From Yamagishiella unicocca (taxonomy: Eukaryota > Chlorophyta > Chlorophyceae > Chlamydomonadales > Volvocaceae): DNA of 64,000 bases. How positions within the stretch are numbered: the first letter of the stretch is position 1; each line of letters opens with the position of its first letter. The position numbers and the translations under genes were made by a program. Below are positions 10,094 to 21,094 of this stretch, in pieces. The notes beneath the pieces are model-generated. The model was given only the letters and a program-made list of their open reading frames with translations. It was not told the origin of the DNA and searched no databases. The stretch is taken from contig BDSL01000011.1 of assembly GCA_003116995.1 (NCBI GenBank), positions 1,302,001 to 1,366,000 on the forward strand, in the 5' to 3' direction.

Positions 10094-13000
10094 ATGCGCC
10101 TGCGTGGCCCTGAGCGATACGGCGCCGGCACACGAACGCCATCTGGAATCAAGCCAACCACTGTTCCTCAAACCATCCAACTTCAAGTTGCGCCAGCACT
10201 ATCCACCTCGGTGCGGCAGCGACGCCGGATACTGCCGACCACCGCTGCAGCGCCGCGGCGCCGAGTTAACCGCGACTTACTTGACAACGTCGACAGCGCT
10301 GCTTCGGATGAATTTGCCGGCGTCGGCACTTCTGGGCACGTGGAAAGCAGCGATGGCCTTGGCCAGGACTCATACAGCAGTAGTACGAGCACCGACGGCG
10401 GGGTCTCCCCGCCGCAAGCATGGGACCCCGAACCTGGGGCCCCTAGCGCAAGCACTTGGGCAGGACGGGACAGCGCTTCGTACGACTGGCCGCAAGACCC
10501 ACGGCGGCAGCAACGGCCTCAGCCAGCTGAGGGCTCCGCCAACAACTTCCAGCGCTCCTCTATGACCTCAGAGTACGGCAACAACGGGTACGAAAATGGC
10601 TATAGCCGATGGGACAACAGCGTAGAACCATTGTCAGCGGCGTCAGGACCACCTTCAGGATCAGCATCAGCATTTCCTGCTGCTTCAACGGGGCCTCCAT
10701 CACAGGCGGAGGAGCGGCAGGCTGCGGACGAGGATAAGCAGTGGCAGGGATCATGGACACCGTCGCAGCGGCAGCAGCAGCAGCGGCCACACACACGCCC
10801 TGTCGGCAGCTCCGATTGGGGCGAAGTTGATCCGGTGACGGATTGGGGTGGTGCCGCCTACGCCGACACCAGCGGCTGGAATGACGAGGCTGACGGTGAC
10901 CTCGCCAGCGGTCCCTCCTCGGCAGCCGCCGCGTCAGCACCCACGGGTCAACGTACGGCAGCTGGCGGCGTCGGCAGTCACGCCAGTTACAGCGGCGCCA
11001 GTGGCATGAACTACAGTGCTGACGGCACCGACGCCGCGGCCGGTGGACCGGAGGATTGGCCGCGCAGCGGTGGCGGCGGTGGCGGCCGGCCGGGTGAGCC
11101 TCAGCCCGGACCGCCGCCGTACGAGCCGTACGACGGCTGGGCAGGGGGACGTTTTGCCCAGGATGCCCGGTATGAGGGCTACGATGCGGAGCGGCCAGGT
11201 GGTCGTGGGGGTGGTGGAGCAGCGAGCAGCTCGGGGCGGGGCCAGCCGCCGCCGCCTGGGGCCGCCTTCATTCCGTCGGACATTGTCCTGCTGTCTGGGC
11301 GCGACGCCGTAAGTTGCGGCCGGCGGGGACGCGGGCCGGGCGGGGCGGGCCGGGCGTCGCAGGCATGGGATCGCAGCATGGGGTCGCAGGCATGCGGGTC
11401 GTCGTGTGAAGCGGTTAGCGCTGCGTGGCTTTTGGCCTCCGGGCTCTGCGTTCCCTTTCGTTTATCCCCACATGACCAACTGTGCCCCCACCAGTCCATC
11501 CAGCGCCCTCAACCCTGCCCGCCTGTTCCCTCCGCCCTCCTCCCGCAGTCCGCCGTACTGCCCCTCGCGCCCACTTCGGGCCAGGTGGACTTCTTCCAGC
11601 CAAAGAGCCTGCAAGAGTGAGTACCGCTGCCGCCACCACCGCAGCAGCAATCCCCCAGCCGCAATGGGTCCTCCTGCACACTCAGCCTTTCGCCCCGCTG
11701 CCTCCCGGCGTTGGCCTGTAGTCTTCATCGCGCATTTGCGCCGCACACGGCGGGGGATCTACCAGACTGACCTGCTGCGCGTTGAGTATCCCGGCACCCT
11801 CCCTTCCCGCCTTCTCCCGTGCGCCTTACTAAGCCCTGCCGGCGCTACATCCCCGCCTTGACGCCGCCAGACGCATCGTGCAGTACCTTGGCTCGCTGGG
11901 GACGTCCGTGATCCTGTCCAAGGCGGCGATCCTGGCGGGCCCCGCGCTGCTGTTCCCAATTTGGAGTCCGTGGATCCGGGCGGGGTTTCGGAACCTGGAC
12001 CTCTACTCCAAGAGCTTCGCCTGCGTGGGGCTGTGGCGGGCGGAGGTAAATGAAGTGAATGGCGGCGAGGAGGAGGAGGAGCAGGGGCGTGGCTGGTGTG
12101 TTTGTGTGGTGGAGGGCGTGGATGTGTAAGGCGGGCCCGGGGGCACACCCGACTCCACCAACGCCGCTTCGCATCGACCGCGGTGGCTTCTTCATACGTG
12201 CGCTTGGACTGGGCCGGGCCCCCTATGATGGCTTCGATCTTCGATTGCGGCAGCCAGGTGCATTGCAAGGCTGCACGGCGTTCTGGTACGGGACAGGCCA
12301 AGTCCGGGTGCCTGGTCTCGTCAGGCCGTCGGGCTATCGGGTTTATTCTGTCCCACGCAGCAAGGTCGCGTCTCAATGCCCGTCATCCCAAGGCCTAACG
12401 GCCCAGTCAAACGTGTGCTGCTACCTCGGCTGTCGGATTACCGGTCCTTTGCTCGCATCTCGCCAAACATCCGCGGCCATGAAAGCTGGAGCCCTGCAGC
12501 CCTAAGGACACAACAAGCGATGCCGCTACCCGTGCTTCCCCTGCTTCTTCACTCGTCGTGTCTTCGTATTTGAGCGTAATCGGTGCTTGCCTTGTATGAC
12601 AATACGCGATGGCAATACGCGTCCCTACGCTACCCCCGCTTCTCCTTCCTGCGCCAGGTTTTAGACGTGCAGGTCAACGGGTTGGCCATTGGCGGGATGC
12701 TGATCAGCCAGCAGCCACCCATGGTGTCGATGCTGATCGGCGACCCGTGGGCCGGTGGGGCGCGTGTTGCCCTGGAGCTGCCGTACCAGCTGAGGTGCGG
12801 TCGCGGGAGCACCTGACGCGCTACCGTGCTCACACCTGCACTGTCGTATTTCTCCATAGTCCTTTCGTATAACGTTACCCTCAGCGCACAAAGTCCGTCA
12901 TCCCCCCCCACCAAAAAGCATACCGTGACAACCCACCGCACGACGCTCGTCACAGATCCGAAACCATCCGCCCCGGCGACGCCGTGGAGCTGCTGGTGCT

Positions 13001-13677
13001 CAGCCGAGACGACCGCTTCACATCTCTGAAGGTGAGGACGACCTGCGTCGTTGTATGGCGAGATGCCCACGGCAAAGGGAGGACGACCCCTACGCGACTG
13101 AACGAGGGAACTACGTGAAGCGCGCTAGGCGCGATGCCAGGCAATCCTTCATCTCGCGCCCTGCCTCGCATGTGGAGCCGCCCGTTGTTGCCCGTCCTCC
13201 CCGCCGCTCGTCCCTGCAAGCCCTGAACCTAAGCCTCAACCATGGCTGCAGTGGTGCCCCAGGGATCCCAGGCGCACCCTGCTCCAGGGATCCCAGGCGC
13301 ACCCTGCTCCAGGGATCCCACAGTCGCCCTTATCAACCCCTTGCGCCCCTGCTCTGTGGCAGGTGGTCCGGGAGGTGTACCTGCCCCAGTCGGGTGTCTG
13401 GCTGTACGACTACCCCTTCGTCAACCGCGACCTGTTCCTAGCGGTCAGCATTTCGGTGGAGCAGGAGCGGCGGGCTGCGGCAGAGGCTGCGGCAGAGGCG
13501 CAGTACTACACGTACGATGTGCCAGCGGGCCCGAGGCCGGGACCCGGGCCGGGGCCGGCAGGGCCAGGACCAGCAGCAGGGTCAGGGACCTGGGCTGGTC
13601 CCGGAGCAGCGACGGCAGCTGCCCAGGTGGGACCGGGGCCGGCAAGCAGTTCATGGGCTTCGGGGGACTGGCGGTAG
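10094..13677 (+). CDS. Conserved membrane protein, probably plastid, unknown function (six exons)
   Basis: Exons are 10094-11308, 11549-11616, 11871-12045, 12658-12794, 12956-13031 and 13363-13677. All phases are consistent and give 661 aa. Exon 1 (405 aa) is an Arg/Ser-rich start followed by a long disordered Ser/Gly/Pro/Gln segment. The small exons encode the conserved part: a helix (SVILSKAAILAGPALLFPIW), then WSPWIRAGFRNLDLY and GLWRAEVLDVQVNG, a MVSMLIGDPWAGGARVALE strand region, GDAVELLVLSRD, and VVREVYLPQSGVWLYDYPF. The tail is Ala/Pro/Gly-rich. The conserved core reminds me of uncharacterised plant chloroplast proteins, but I cannot name the family. Transit-peptide function of the N-terminus is inferred. 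A fragment of the gene is duplicated at 1-740. Exon structure is well supported; function is unknown. Confidence 0.75.
13258..13321. repeat. 25 bp minisatellite in intron 5
   Basis: The unit CAGGGATCCCAGGCGCACCC plus CTGCTC-like end is repeated about 2.5 times inside the last intron of the 10094-13677 gene. Confidence 0.8.
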
Positions 13678-14885
13678 CTACAAGTGCGTGGGCAGGTAGT
13701 ACGTAACCTGGTAACATGGACTCAAGTTGCCCAGCCAGGTAGCCAGGATCAACGCACTGAGCCCAACCCAGGAATGGGCCAATCAAGCTTGTGGGGCGGG
13801 ATGGCGCCCCAGCCGTGCGTGCCCGTCGGTTGCCAGAGCGGGGCGGGATCCACGTCGTCGCCAGGAATGATGTCACTCGCCAGGAATGGGACCTATCGGG
13901 GGGATCAGGGTCGGTGCGGCGGATGCACGGATGGTCGGTGTTTGGATGGCTGTTTTGGCGACCGTTGGCGGCCGATTCAAAAGTAAGGCATATGCATGTC
14001 GTGGGTGCAGGCATACAATGCAACGCACACATGGGTGGGCACGCGCACGCATGCTGCTTCCTGGTTAGCTGTTGATGGAGTTGATGGAAACCGAGGAGGT
14101 CTGCAAGCAGGCAGCAGCCAGGGTGGCCTTACGCTGGTCCGGCTGCTGGCGGATGGCTTTATGAACGAACGAAGGGCCCGCAGTCGCCATACGTAAAACG
14201 ACTCTGCGGTGAGTAGATGGGGTTGGGTCGTGAAAAACGCAAGTAGGGTACGACACGTACCGTACCTACGGATGCAAGTGGGCACGCATGCGCATGTGGC
14301 GGTAGATATGTGCGTTGTGCTTTGCCTTTCTAGGGCAGGGCGCGCTGGTTACGAGCAAAGCGGTGTTTTTCAGCCAACGTTTGTCACGGTGGCGGTGGTG
14401 ATCGCGCCACGTACATGTATGGCTGCTGGGCCTTTGACCTTTTAAACGTGGACAAGCCTGATTTCCGAGCGCTATCAAAGGCCATTGGTTCCGTTGGCGG
14501 CAAACATGGTAACAATAGCCTCCGGATCGAGCTTGTGGGTACCCACCTTTTCCACGACCTCGATTGATCCAATAAGTAACATAAAGCACACTCATGTCCC
14601 AAATGTATGGAAGCCCCATCCGTGAAGCACTGCCCCATGGTGAATGCTTCCACGGGCGTCAACACCTAGCAATCGTGACCTCCGGGTCAAACCTGTATGT
14701 ACTGCCATGTCCATGCCCTCCTTTAACCGGGTTACGGTAAGCCCTAGTCCCGGACATAGGTACGCCACGCAGATCCATGGAATGCTCTCCCCCGGCTATA
14801 AACACTCGGGAAAGGATAACGTGACACCTGAGTCAAAAGCAAGTCCTATGCATAATTTCTGTAGTAACCGGTCGTAAGGCATCTA
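13678..14885. other. Intergenic stretch without a supported gene
   Basis: Only short open frames of mixed composition are present. No TGTAA signal is obvious directly after the 13677 stop. No transposon ends are seen before the GGGCCAG terminus at 14889. Confidence 0.4.
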
Positions 14886-15404
14886 TAAGGGCCAGTTCAC
14901 ATGTGGTTATCGGTGTCTTAGCAAACATGACAATCACACGTTAGTAAGGGTTTATTAACTACCGGCACCAGCGTAACACCAATGGCCGGTTACCCGGCCG
15001 GCAAGGATCCACACCTGAAATCAACACATTCCTCTGAGTTTTACAGGGTCATATGCCACTTAGGCTCTAGGCTTGTGCGCGCTCCTCGGTCGCTTGGTCC
15101 ACGGACCGAGGTGGCACCATGCGACTTGCACAGCGTCAGTTCAGCTCTTTCCAGCTCCTGTCAGCTCTTTTCACTTTAGGATTTCTTCGCATGGCTTTCG
15201 GATTATATATATATCGGGTCTGACCTGTATGCGTCCAAATTGTAAGTTGTGCGGCATTGGGCAGCCAATCTCCAATCAGGCCGTGACAGCCGGAAAGGTA
15301 GGGATATTTTGTGGGAGTGTTAACAATGGGATGAGCTTGGTGAGCTCGCGACCAATTCGCACCAGTTCGCCTGGACGAGCACTGCGAGTACGCCAAAATG
15401 TTAC

Positions 15405-15840
15405 TGGCGGGGGCGACAGGCGCAGCGCGGTAAAAATCGGGCGAGGCCAGGGAGATTCGTCAATAGAGGGGAGGACCTTGTGCATTCCAAGCCACGACCC
15501 ACCCAAACACTCAAACAGTCACGTCGCCCCCGTACGGAGCTTACGGAGTCAGAACCGACCGCCACCTGCAGCAAAGCAACCGTAATAGTATGGCAAATGT
15601 TTGGCGGGGGGCGATAGGCGCAGCGCGGTTAGGATCGGGCGAGGCCGGAGGAATTCGTCAATCGAGGGGGGAACCCTGTCACCCAAGCACTCGAACATTC
15701 TCGAACAGTCACGCCGTCCCCGTACGAAGTCCGGACCGACCGCCGCCTGCACCAAAGCAACCGTAATATTATGGCACGTATTTAGCGGGGGCGATTGGCG
15801 CAGCGCAGTAAAGATCGGGCGGGCAAGGATTAGTTAAGGC
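15405..15840. repeat. Three tandem units of about 185-193 bp inside the Harbinger-like element
   Basis: Units begin near 15409, 15602 and 15784 with a GCGGGGGCGAYNGGCGCAGCG block and share GTAATANTATGGCA and CGTACGGAG/CGTACGAAG stretches. The third unit is cut short. The repeat is imperfect, with clear divergence among units. Confidence 0.75.
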
Positions 15841-16489
15841 AAAGGGGATAGTATACCACTCAAAACCGGCACACCGCGCGCGCTATAGCTGCCGCCCGAT
15901 TTCGCCAGTGCAATCCAACACTTCATTGGATTACAAACCTGGTAAGGCCGTGCACTCCGTATGGAAGTCATCTAGCGTGGACACTAAATGGCACTGTTGT
16001 GGAGTGGAGGTTATACCTGGCTGAGAAGCCGGGTGCCGGACAGTGGCCCTGTGCGCCGGATCACTGTCTGCGTCCCCTGAGTCTCCCCCCCGTGAGCCCC
16101 AACTTTGTAATCCCTAGTTACTCTCTGTAATGTGAATTTTGTATAAAATAACATGTAGGAGTGTTGTATTCAGCATTACTCAGTCTGTTAAACCTCAGTC
16201 TCTGTTAAACGGGCATTTTTGCTTTAAACGGGCATCTTGCCGCAGTCTTCGGCTTTTTCAGGCATCTTCGGCTTCTCCACGTCTTAATGCCCTTATGAGA
16301 AGCGTAAAACTAACTAGTGCAAGATGCGTCCTTCTTGTCGCCAAACCAAAGAAAGCGGCCCGGGCTGGGCCGACAATGAGTTGTAACGAGCATCCAAAAC
16401 AACTCCAAAAATGCTTGTGGAGCCTCTGGGCAACTAGAAGCGCGGCATTGGGTGCTGCTTTTCATGTTCGGTCAGTGGGCAGCTTTTCC

Positions 16490-16671
16490 TGTAACGTGCA
16501 AGGGCCCGTTACATACATGACTATGGATGCTTATGGGGTTAAGGCAGGCAACGGCCTGTTACGCTTATGCCCGCGATGATGTCATCCGTACAGCGGATGT
16601 CCCTTAAGGTTTGGGGCTTGCCCGCGAACCGGTGTCTTTAGACGCCACCAAAAGTGGACATGTACGTTGCA
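16490..16671 (+). repeat. 5' LTR of the gypsy element
   Basis: 182 bp direct repeat with TG...CA ends, the same as 21095-21276. It contains a direct pair of CCGTTAC/CTGTTAC motifs. The promoter position within it cannot be read. Confidence 0.95.
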
Positions 16672-16673
16672 GC

Positions 16674-16690
16674 TGGTATCGAGACGATTT
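16674..16690 (+). other. Putative primer binding site
   Basis: The sequence TGGTATCGAGACG begins two bases after the 5' LTR. It starts with TGG, the complement of a tRNA CCA end, and its first seven bases match the usual initiator-tRNA-Met primer site (TGGTATC). The rest diverges, so the tRNA is uncertain. Confidence 0.6.
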
Positions 16691-16798
16691 TCCTGATCTC
16701 TGGGCTTTGTTGAGGACCCCACTGCTTGAGACATTGTAGTCTCCTCCTAGTCGAGGGTTCGTTTTCACCTAGGTTGCCGATTCTAGTGAATCGCTAAG

Positions 16799-17968
16799 AT
16801 GTCGGACAATGTAGCAGAGCAGCTTGCGGCGACTGCTGAGGATCTCGGCGACTTGGATCTTATTGATGAGGACCCGCCTGCAGCTGGGCAGCAACAAGGT
16901 CCCGGTCCAAGCGCGGCCAAGGGGCCCAGTGCCGACGCAGGTGCTGCTGGGCGCACGGGGCGTGAGTCTGCGCGCGACGGCGATGACGTTGTCATGCGCG
17001 AGGCTCCCGAGAACCGCGCAGGCCCGTCAAGTCGATCAAGGTTGCCGGATGCGCCAGCACAGGATAAGCGTCGCCTCATGAATGCAGAGGGCGCGCGCAA
17101 GGCTGGGCTTCCGACACGTTCGTATATCGACTTTACGTTAGATGAGCTGGACGATGTGCTGACTGTCGGTGGATATGCCACCAATGAGACGGTAGCAACT
17201 CGCTGGCTTTTCCTACAGTTTTCCCCGCCACAGACTGTTATTGATTTGAGGGAGGCGGTTGCGGCGCTGGACCCACCGGTCATTCCCAACATGTCGTGGC
17301 TCAAGGATTGGTTCAAGGCTTATATTACGACGGCCGAGGGTGCATCGGTCTATAACGGCATCCGCCGGCTCAAGTCGGCGAAGCCGTTCCGGACAGTGGA
17401 CGAGGCGGTTCAGTTGGTCACTGACTTGAAGCGCGAGCTTCCGGCCAAGACACCTGACGCTCTTTTCGTCTATCTGCTCGTGGACCTTGCGCCGGACGCT
17501 TTGAAGGACCGCTTCATGTACGACCGCTCCACGGACAAGAAGGAGTGGACGGACCTGAAGGCGTTCCTAGCACACCTCAAGAACTTCGCAGCAGAGGTGA
17601 AGACGCTCGCTGCGGGAGGGGCGAAGGGTGGTGCATCGGGATCGGGTGCTAGTGGCTCCGGTTCGGGACGCTCTGTTTCTGTCGGTCGTGAACGGCCCTC
17701 TGGTGGGAGCTTGCAACACCCCGCCAAGAAGCCGAAAGGGTCAGGCATGCCAGAGCGTATCCCCCTCAGTGCACGATTTCGTCGTCCTACGGCCGCCGCC
17801 AAGACCATTTGGATTAAGGGGCGTACCGGGGCCGAGATCGAGGCCTTGAAGGAGCGTAAGCTGTGCCTGCTTTGCGAGTCGGATCGGCATTTTGCGCAAG
17901 ACTGCTCGCAGGCTGATGGCAAGTTTGCGCGCGGAGAGTTCTTTTTCTACGAGCGTCAGAAGCCCTGA
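16799..17968 (+). CDS. gag: Gag protein of the gypsy element
   Basis: 389 aa from the first ATG after the primer site. The N-terminus is acidic and disordered (residues 1-95). The middle (about 105-260) has a helical capsid-like pattern with a WLKDWFKAYI block and ends before a Gly/Ser-rich linker. A CCHC zinc knuckle is visible at residues 356-369 (C-x2-C-x4-H-x4-C, CLLCESDRHFAQDC), the usual nucleocapsid RNA-binding motif. It would form the virus-like particle that packages the element RNA. The frame ends at a single TGA (17966-17968), and the same frame stays open straight into pol. Confidence 0.88.
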   Translation: MSDNVAEQLAATAEDLGDLDLIDEDPPAAGQQQGPGPSAAKGPSADAGAAGRTGRESARDGDDVVMREAPENRAGPSSRSRLPDAPAQDKRRLMNAEGARKAGLPTRSYIDFTLDELDDVLTVGGYATNETVATRWLFLQFSPPQTVIDLREAVAALDPPVIPNMSWLKDWFKAYITTAEGASVYNGIRRLKSAKPFRTVDEAVQLVTDLKRELPAKTPDALFVYLLVDLAPDALKDRFMYDRSTDKKEWTDLKAFLAHLKNFAAEVKTLAAGGAKGGASGSGASGSGSGRSVSVGRERPSGGSLQHPAKKPKGSGMPERIPLSARFRRPTAAAKTIWIKGRTGAEIEALKERKLCLLCESDRHFAQDCSQADGKFARGEFFFYERQKP

Positions 17969-17983
17969 CGTGAGGTGCCTTGC

Positions 17984-20900
17984 ATGGGTTTGGACCCACC
18001 CCACGGCGATGACGGGACTATGCCGTGTACGCGGGGCTTATGTGTTTCAAGCTCGTTTGCGGCAGCTTCTGAGGCTGTGCAAGGCGATGCTGATGTTTTG
18101 CTGCCAAAAGAGTCGGCGTCTGGACGCGTGACTTCTGGGCGCATATGTACGGAGGGAGCAAGGAATGCACCTGTTTTGACCGTTAGTTCGGATCAACCGT
18201 TGCGAGACGAGGTTGCGACTAAGAAGGATGTACAGCGTGTACGACAAAACCTGGACTCGGCTACGACTGCTCGTGCGTTGGAGGCGCCAGCAGGGCGCAC
18301 GTGTAACGCTAAGACGAACAGTTCTATGCCAGTCGCAGCTGTTCCCGTACCGCCCGAGCATACCATTCGCAAGCCTGAGTTCCAGCAATTGCAGCGGTTA
18401 ACAGGTCGGCATTTCACTTGGGACGCATGCGCATCCGATGACGGGTCCAATGCTATGTGTCCGAAGTTTAGCTCGCCTACCACTAGCTTCTTGCATGATA
18501 GTTGCGCAGGGCATCATGTTTGGATGCACCCACCACGGGCTCGCATTGAGGAGTTCCTGCGTCACTACCTGCGTTGCAAAACGTTCGCACCGGCTACCAC
18601 TTCAGGCGGCTTTCTGTTGCCCAAGTGGGTTCACGCGCGGTGGCGACCGTTGCTTGTGGGCATGCAAAAGCTGCACGAGTTTCATGCAGGGTATCACTTG
18701 TTCACTGCTGCTAAGGTGAAAGGTAGTGCTCCAACACGTGTGAACGGGGTGCCGTACGGTATGGAGTTTTGGTATGACCCTCCCGTACAGCATCAGGATG
18801 CTGCTGTTTGCGCTGCCATGCCTGTTCCGTTCACTGTTTCTCCCAGCTTGGTCATGCAGTTTGCAGGAGCTGTGTGCCACAAGGAGGCGACCATTCTCAT
18901 CGACACGGGTTGCCAGCCGGCTCATCTGCTAAGCACGGGTTTTGCTCGCCGTGTAGGGTTGCACATACAACCGCCTGATGCGTCGACTGTTGTTCCCCAC
19001 CTCGCTATGGGTAATGGTCAGCATGTACCATTGACAGGATTTGCCACAGTTCATGTTCGCCTGCAAGGTTATAAGGCACGCTTGCAGTGCGCTGTGGTTG
19101 ATCTTGCGCCCAATTTTGATCTTATCCTTGGGGATCCTTGGGTGCAGGCTACGGGTGCTGTGCTTGACTTGTACCATCGTGTCGCTCGCCTTACGCGCTT
19201 GCCGCGACGGCCTGTGTTGCGTCATGGTCCTTTTGAGCCTGTGCCGCAGCCTCCACCAACCCCTTCTGATCCTGCTCAATGTTCGCTGATTCAGGCGTAT
19301 GAAGGGTATGGTCATGATCCCTGGTTTGCTGACACGACCGAGGCTGCGAACGTTCGAAAGGCAGTTGGCGTGACGCAAGCTCATGGCTTTTGGTTCCTTG
19401 GAGATGCGATGGTGGTTCCAGATTATAAGGAGCTGCGCGCAACTGTTCTCCGCTTATGTCATGACCATCCGTTAGCAGGCCATACAGGCGTTACCAAAAC
19501 GCTTCAGTTGGCGCGGAGGCACTTCTGGTGGCCACGGATGCGTCGTACGGTTAGCGACTTTGTTCGCTCATGTGACAGTTGCCAACGGGTTAAGGCGAGT
19601 TCGTCGCTCCCGGGCGGTATGCTTCTTCCGTTGCCACTTCCAGATCAGAAATGGTCTGTGGTTACAATGGATTTCATCACCGACTTACCCCCGGACCCCA
19701 ACGGTAACACGTCGATTTATGTGTTTGTTGACAAGCTTACTAAGATGGTACGCTTTGTCCCATGTTCGGCCAACATCGATTCCGTCGGTGCTGCTGAAAT
19801 CTTCTTTAACACAATAGTGTGCTCCTATGGGTTGCCACTGATTGTGGTCAGTGATCGTGATCCCACGTTTACGGCTGCCTTTACGGAGTCGTTGTACGCT
19901 GGGTACGGCATTGACGTACGTCATAGTTCCGCTTACCACCCACAGACGGATGGCCAAACGGAGCGTATTAATCGTGTCCTCGAGGATATGTTGCGGCATT
20001 ATGTAGCCGGCGACCCTGCCTCTTGGTCTCGTTTCTCACCGATGGCTGAGTTTGCCATTAACAACTCGGTCCATGAATCCACCCATACTACGCCTTTTCG
20101 GTTGATGTATGGTTATGAACCCCTTACGCCTGCTTCCCATTTGGTCCGCAATTTGGGGGAGGCGAGGACTCGTACGCTGCGGGAACGTATGGTCCAGACA
20201 CGTGCAAGGGCCGTCGCCAATGGTGCGAACCTTGGCGCCGAGCTCGCAGGCGCAAATGCTGACGCGCCAGGGGCAAACCTGGGCGCCGAGCTGGCCAACC
20301 CTCTTGCTGTTCGTTTTTCCACGGACATGCAACGCGCTTTGGAACGAGCTAAGGCATGTTTGAGTGCTGCTCGTGATCGGATGAAGAAGTGGGCTGACAC
20401 GCGCCGCTCAGCAAGGGGACTGTCTGTTGGAGATCGAGTCCTTCTGAGCACGCAGCATATGCGACTTGAGGGACCGCGCAAGCTGTTGCCTCGGTTTATC
20501 GGGCCGTTTGCGGTAACTGAAAAGATCAACGAGGTCGCGTACCGGTTGGATCTTCCACCTTCGGTTCGGCTGCATAACGTGTTTCATGTGTCACTTCTTC
20601 GCCCGTACCACGACGGTGGTCGCGCTAAGGTACCTCCACCACCTGAGATAGTCGATGGTGAGCTGGAATTTGAGGTCGAGCAAATCTTGCTTCACAAGAT
20701 TGTGAAGGAGAAGCGTCGAGCCGTACGGTACTATTTGATGCGTTGGAAAGGTCAGGGTCCTGAGTACGACTCGTGGGAGCCCGAAGCACACCTGACCAAC
20801 TGCGGCGATTTATTACGCGACTACTGGGCTCATCAAGGTGCAGATGTAGATGCTACGAAGTCCCAATCTCAGTCCGCACGTTCGCGTGGGACGAGTGATG

Positions 20901-21049
20901 GCTCGGAGCCGCAACGAGCGCCTATGATTACACGACACGGCCGTGCAATCAAGAAGCCGATGCGCTTCGCTATGTTCCTCACCCACCTATTTGCCATCAG
21001 CGGGGTTCCGGATGCCCTGCTTTCCCACTCTATGTGGCGGTGGAAGTAG
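17984..21049 (+). CDS. pol: RT-less Pol: DAM-like domain, protease, integrase, chromodomain
   Basis: About 1,021 aa from the ATG at 17984; the frame is open back to the gag stop. Domains from the N-terminus: a DAM-like methyltransferase fold (about 135-265, FTWDACA at 144, HPPR at 182-185 where an NPPY/NPPF motif is expected); an aspartic protease (DTG at 307-309, LILGD at 380); the integrase zinc finger (H493, CDSC from 530); and the integrase core with D563, D624 and E660 (35 residues between the last two). A GPF module follows near 840, then a chromodomain (about 895-945, YLMRWKGQGPEYDSWEP). Only about 100 residues separate protease and integrase, with no YVDD-type motif, so RT and RNase H are missing. 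The chromodomain presumably guides integration to marked chromatin. Confidence 0.9.
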   Translation: MGLDPPHGDDGTMPCTRGLCVSSSFAAASEAVQGDADVLLPKESASGRVTSGRICTEGARNAPVLTVSSDQPLRDEVATKKDVQRVRQNLDSATTARALEAPAGRTCNAKTNSSMPVAAVPVPPEHTIRKPEFQQLQRLTGRHFTWDACASDDGSNAMCPKFSSPTTSFLHDSCAGHHVWMHPPRARIEEFLRHYLRCKTFAPATTSGGFLLPKWVHARWRPLLVGMQKLHEFHAGYHLFTAAKVKGSAPTRVNGVPYGMEFWYDPPVQHQDAAVCAAMPVPFTVSPSLVMQFAGAVCHKEATILIDTGCQPAHLLSTGFARRVGLHIQPPDASTVVPHLAMGNGQHVPLTGFATVHVRLQGYKARLQCAVVDLAPNFDLILGDPWVQATGAVLDLYHRVARLTRLPRRPVLRHGPFEPVPQPPPTPSDPAQCSLIQAYEGYGHDPWFADTTEAANVRKAVGVTQAHGFWFLGDAMVVPDYKELRATVLRLCHDHPLAGHTGVTKTLQLARRHFWWPRMRRTVSDFVRSCDSCQRVKASSSLPGGMLLPLPLPDQKWSVVTMDFITDLPPDPNGNTSIYVFVDKLTKMVRFVPCSANIDSVGAAEIFFNTIVCSYGLPLIVVSDRDPTFTAAFTESLYAGYGIDVRHSSAYHPQTDGQTERINRVLEDMLRHYVAGDPASWSRFSPMAEFAINNSVHESTHTTPFRLMYGYEPLTPASHLVRNLGEARTRTLRERMVQTRARAVANGANLGAELAGANADAPGANLGAELANPLAVRFSTDMQRALERAKACLSAARDRMKKWADTRRSARGLSVGDRVLLSTQHMRLEGPRKLLPRFIGPFAVTEKINEVAYRLDLPPSVRLHNVFHVSLLRPYHDGGRAKVPPPPEIVDGELEFEVEQILLHKIVKEKRRAVRYYLMRWKGQGPEYDSWEPEAHLTNCGDLLRDYWAHQGADVDATKSQSQSARSRGTSDGSEPQRAPMITRHGRAIKKPMRFAMFLTHLFAISGVPDALLSHSMWRWK

Positions 21050-21081
21050 GGTTGGTTGGCTGTCGGGACGACCAGCCATTT

Positions 21082-21091
21082 AGGAGGGGGA
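21082..21091 (+). other. Polypurine tract
   Basis: AGGAGGGGGA lies three bases upstream of the 3' LTR, the expected site for plus-strand priming. Confidence 0.8.
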
Positions 21092-21094
21092 TGA

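Noticed and set aside
15210..15220. TATATATAT run as a promoter
   Set aside because: It lies inside a non-autonomous transposon with no gene downstream.
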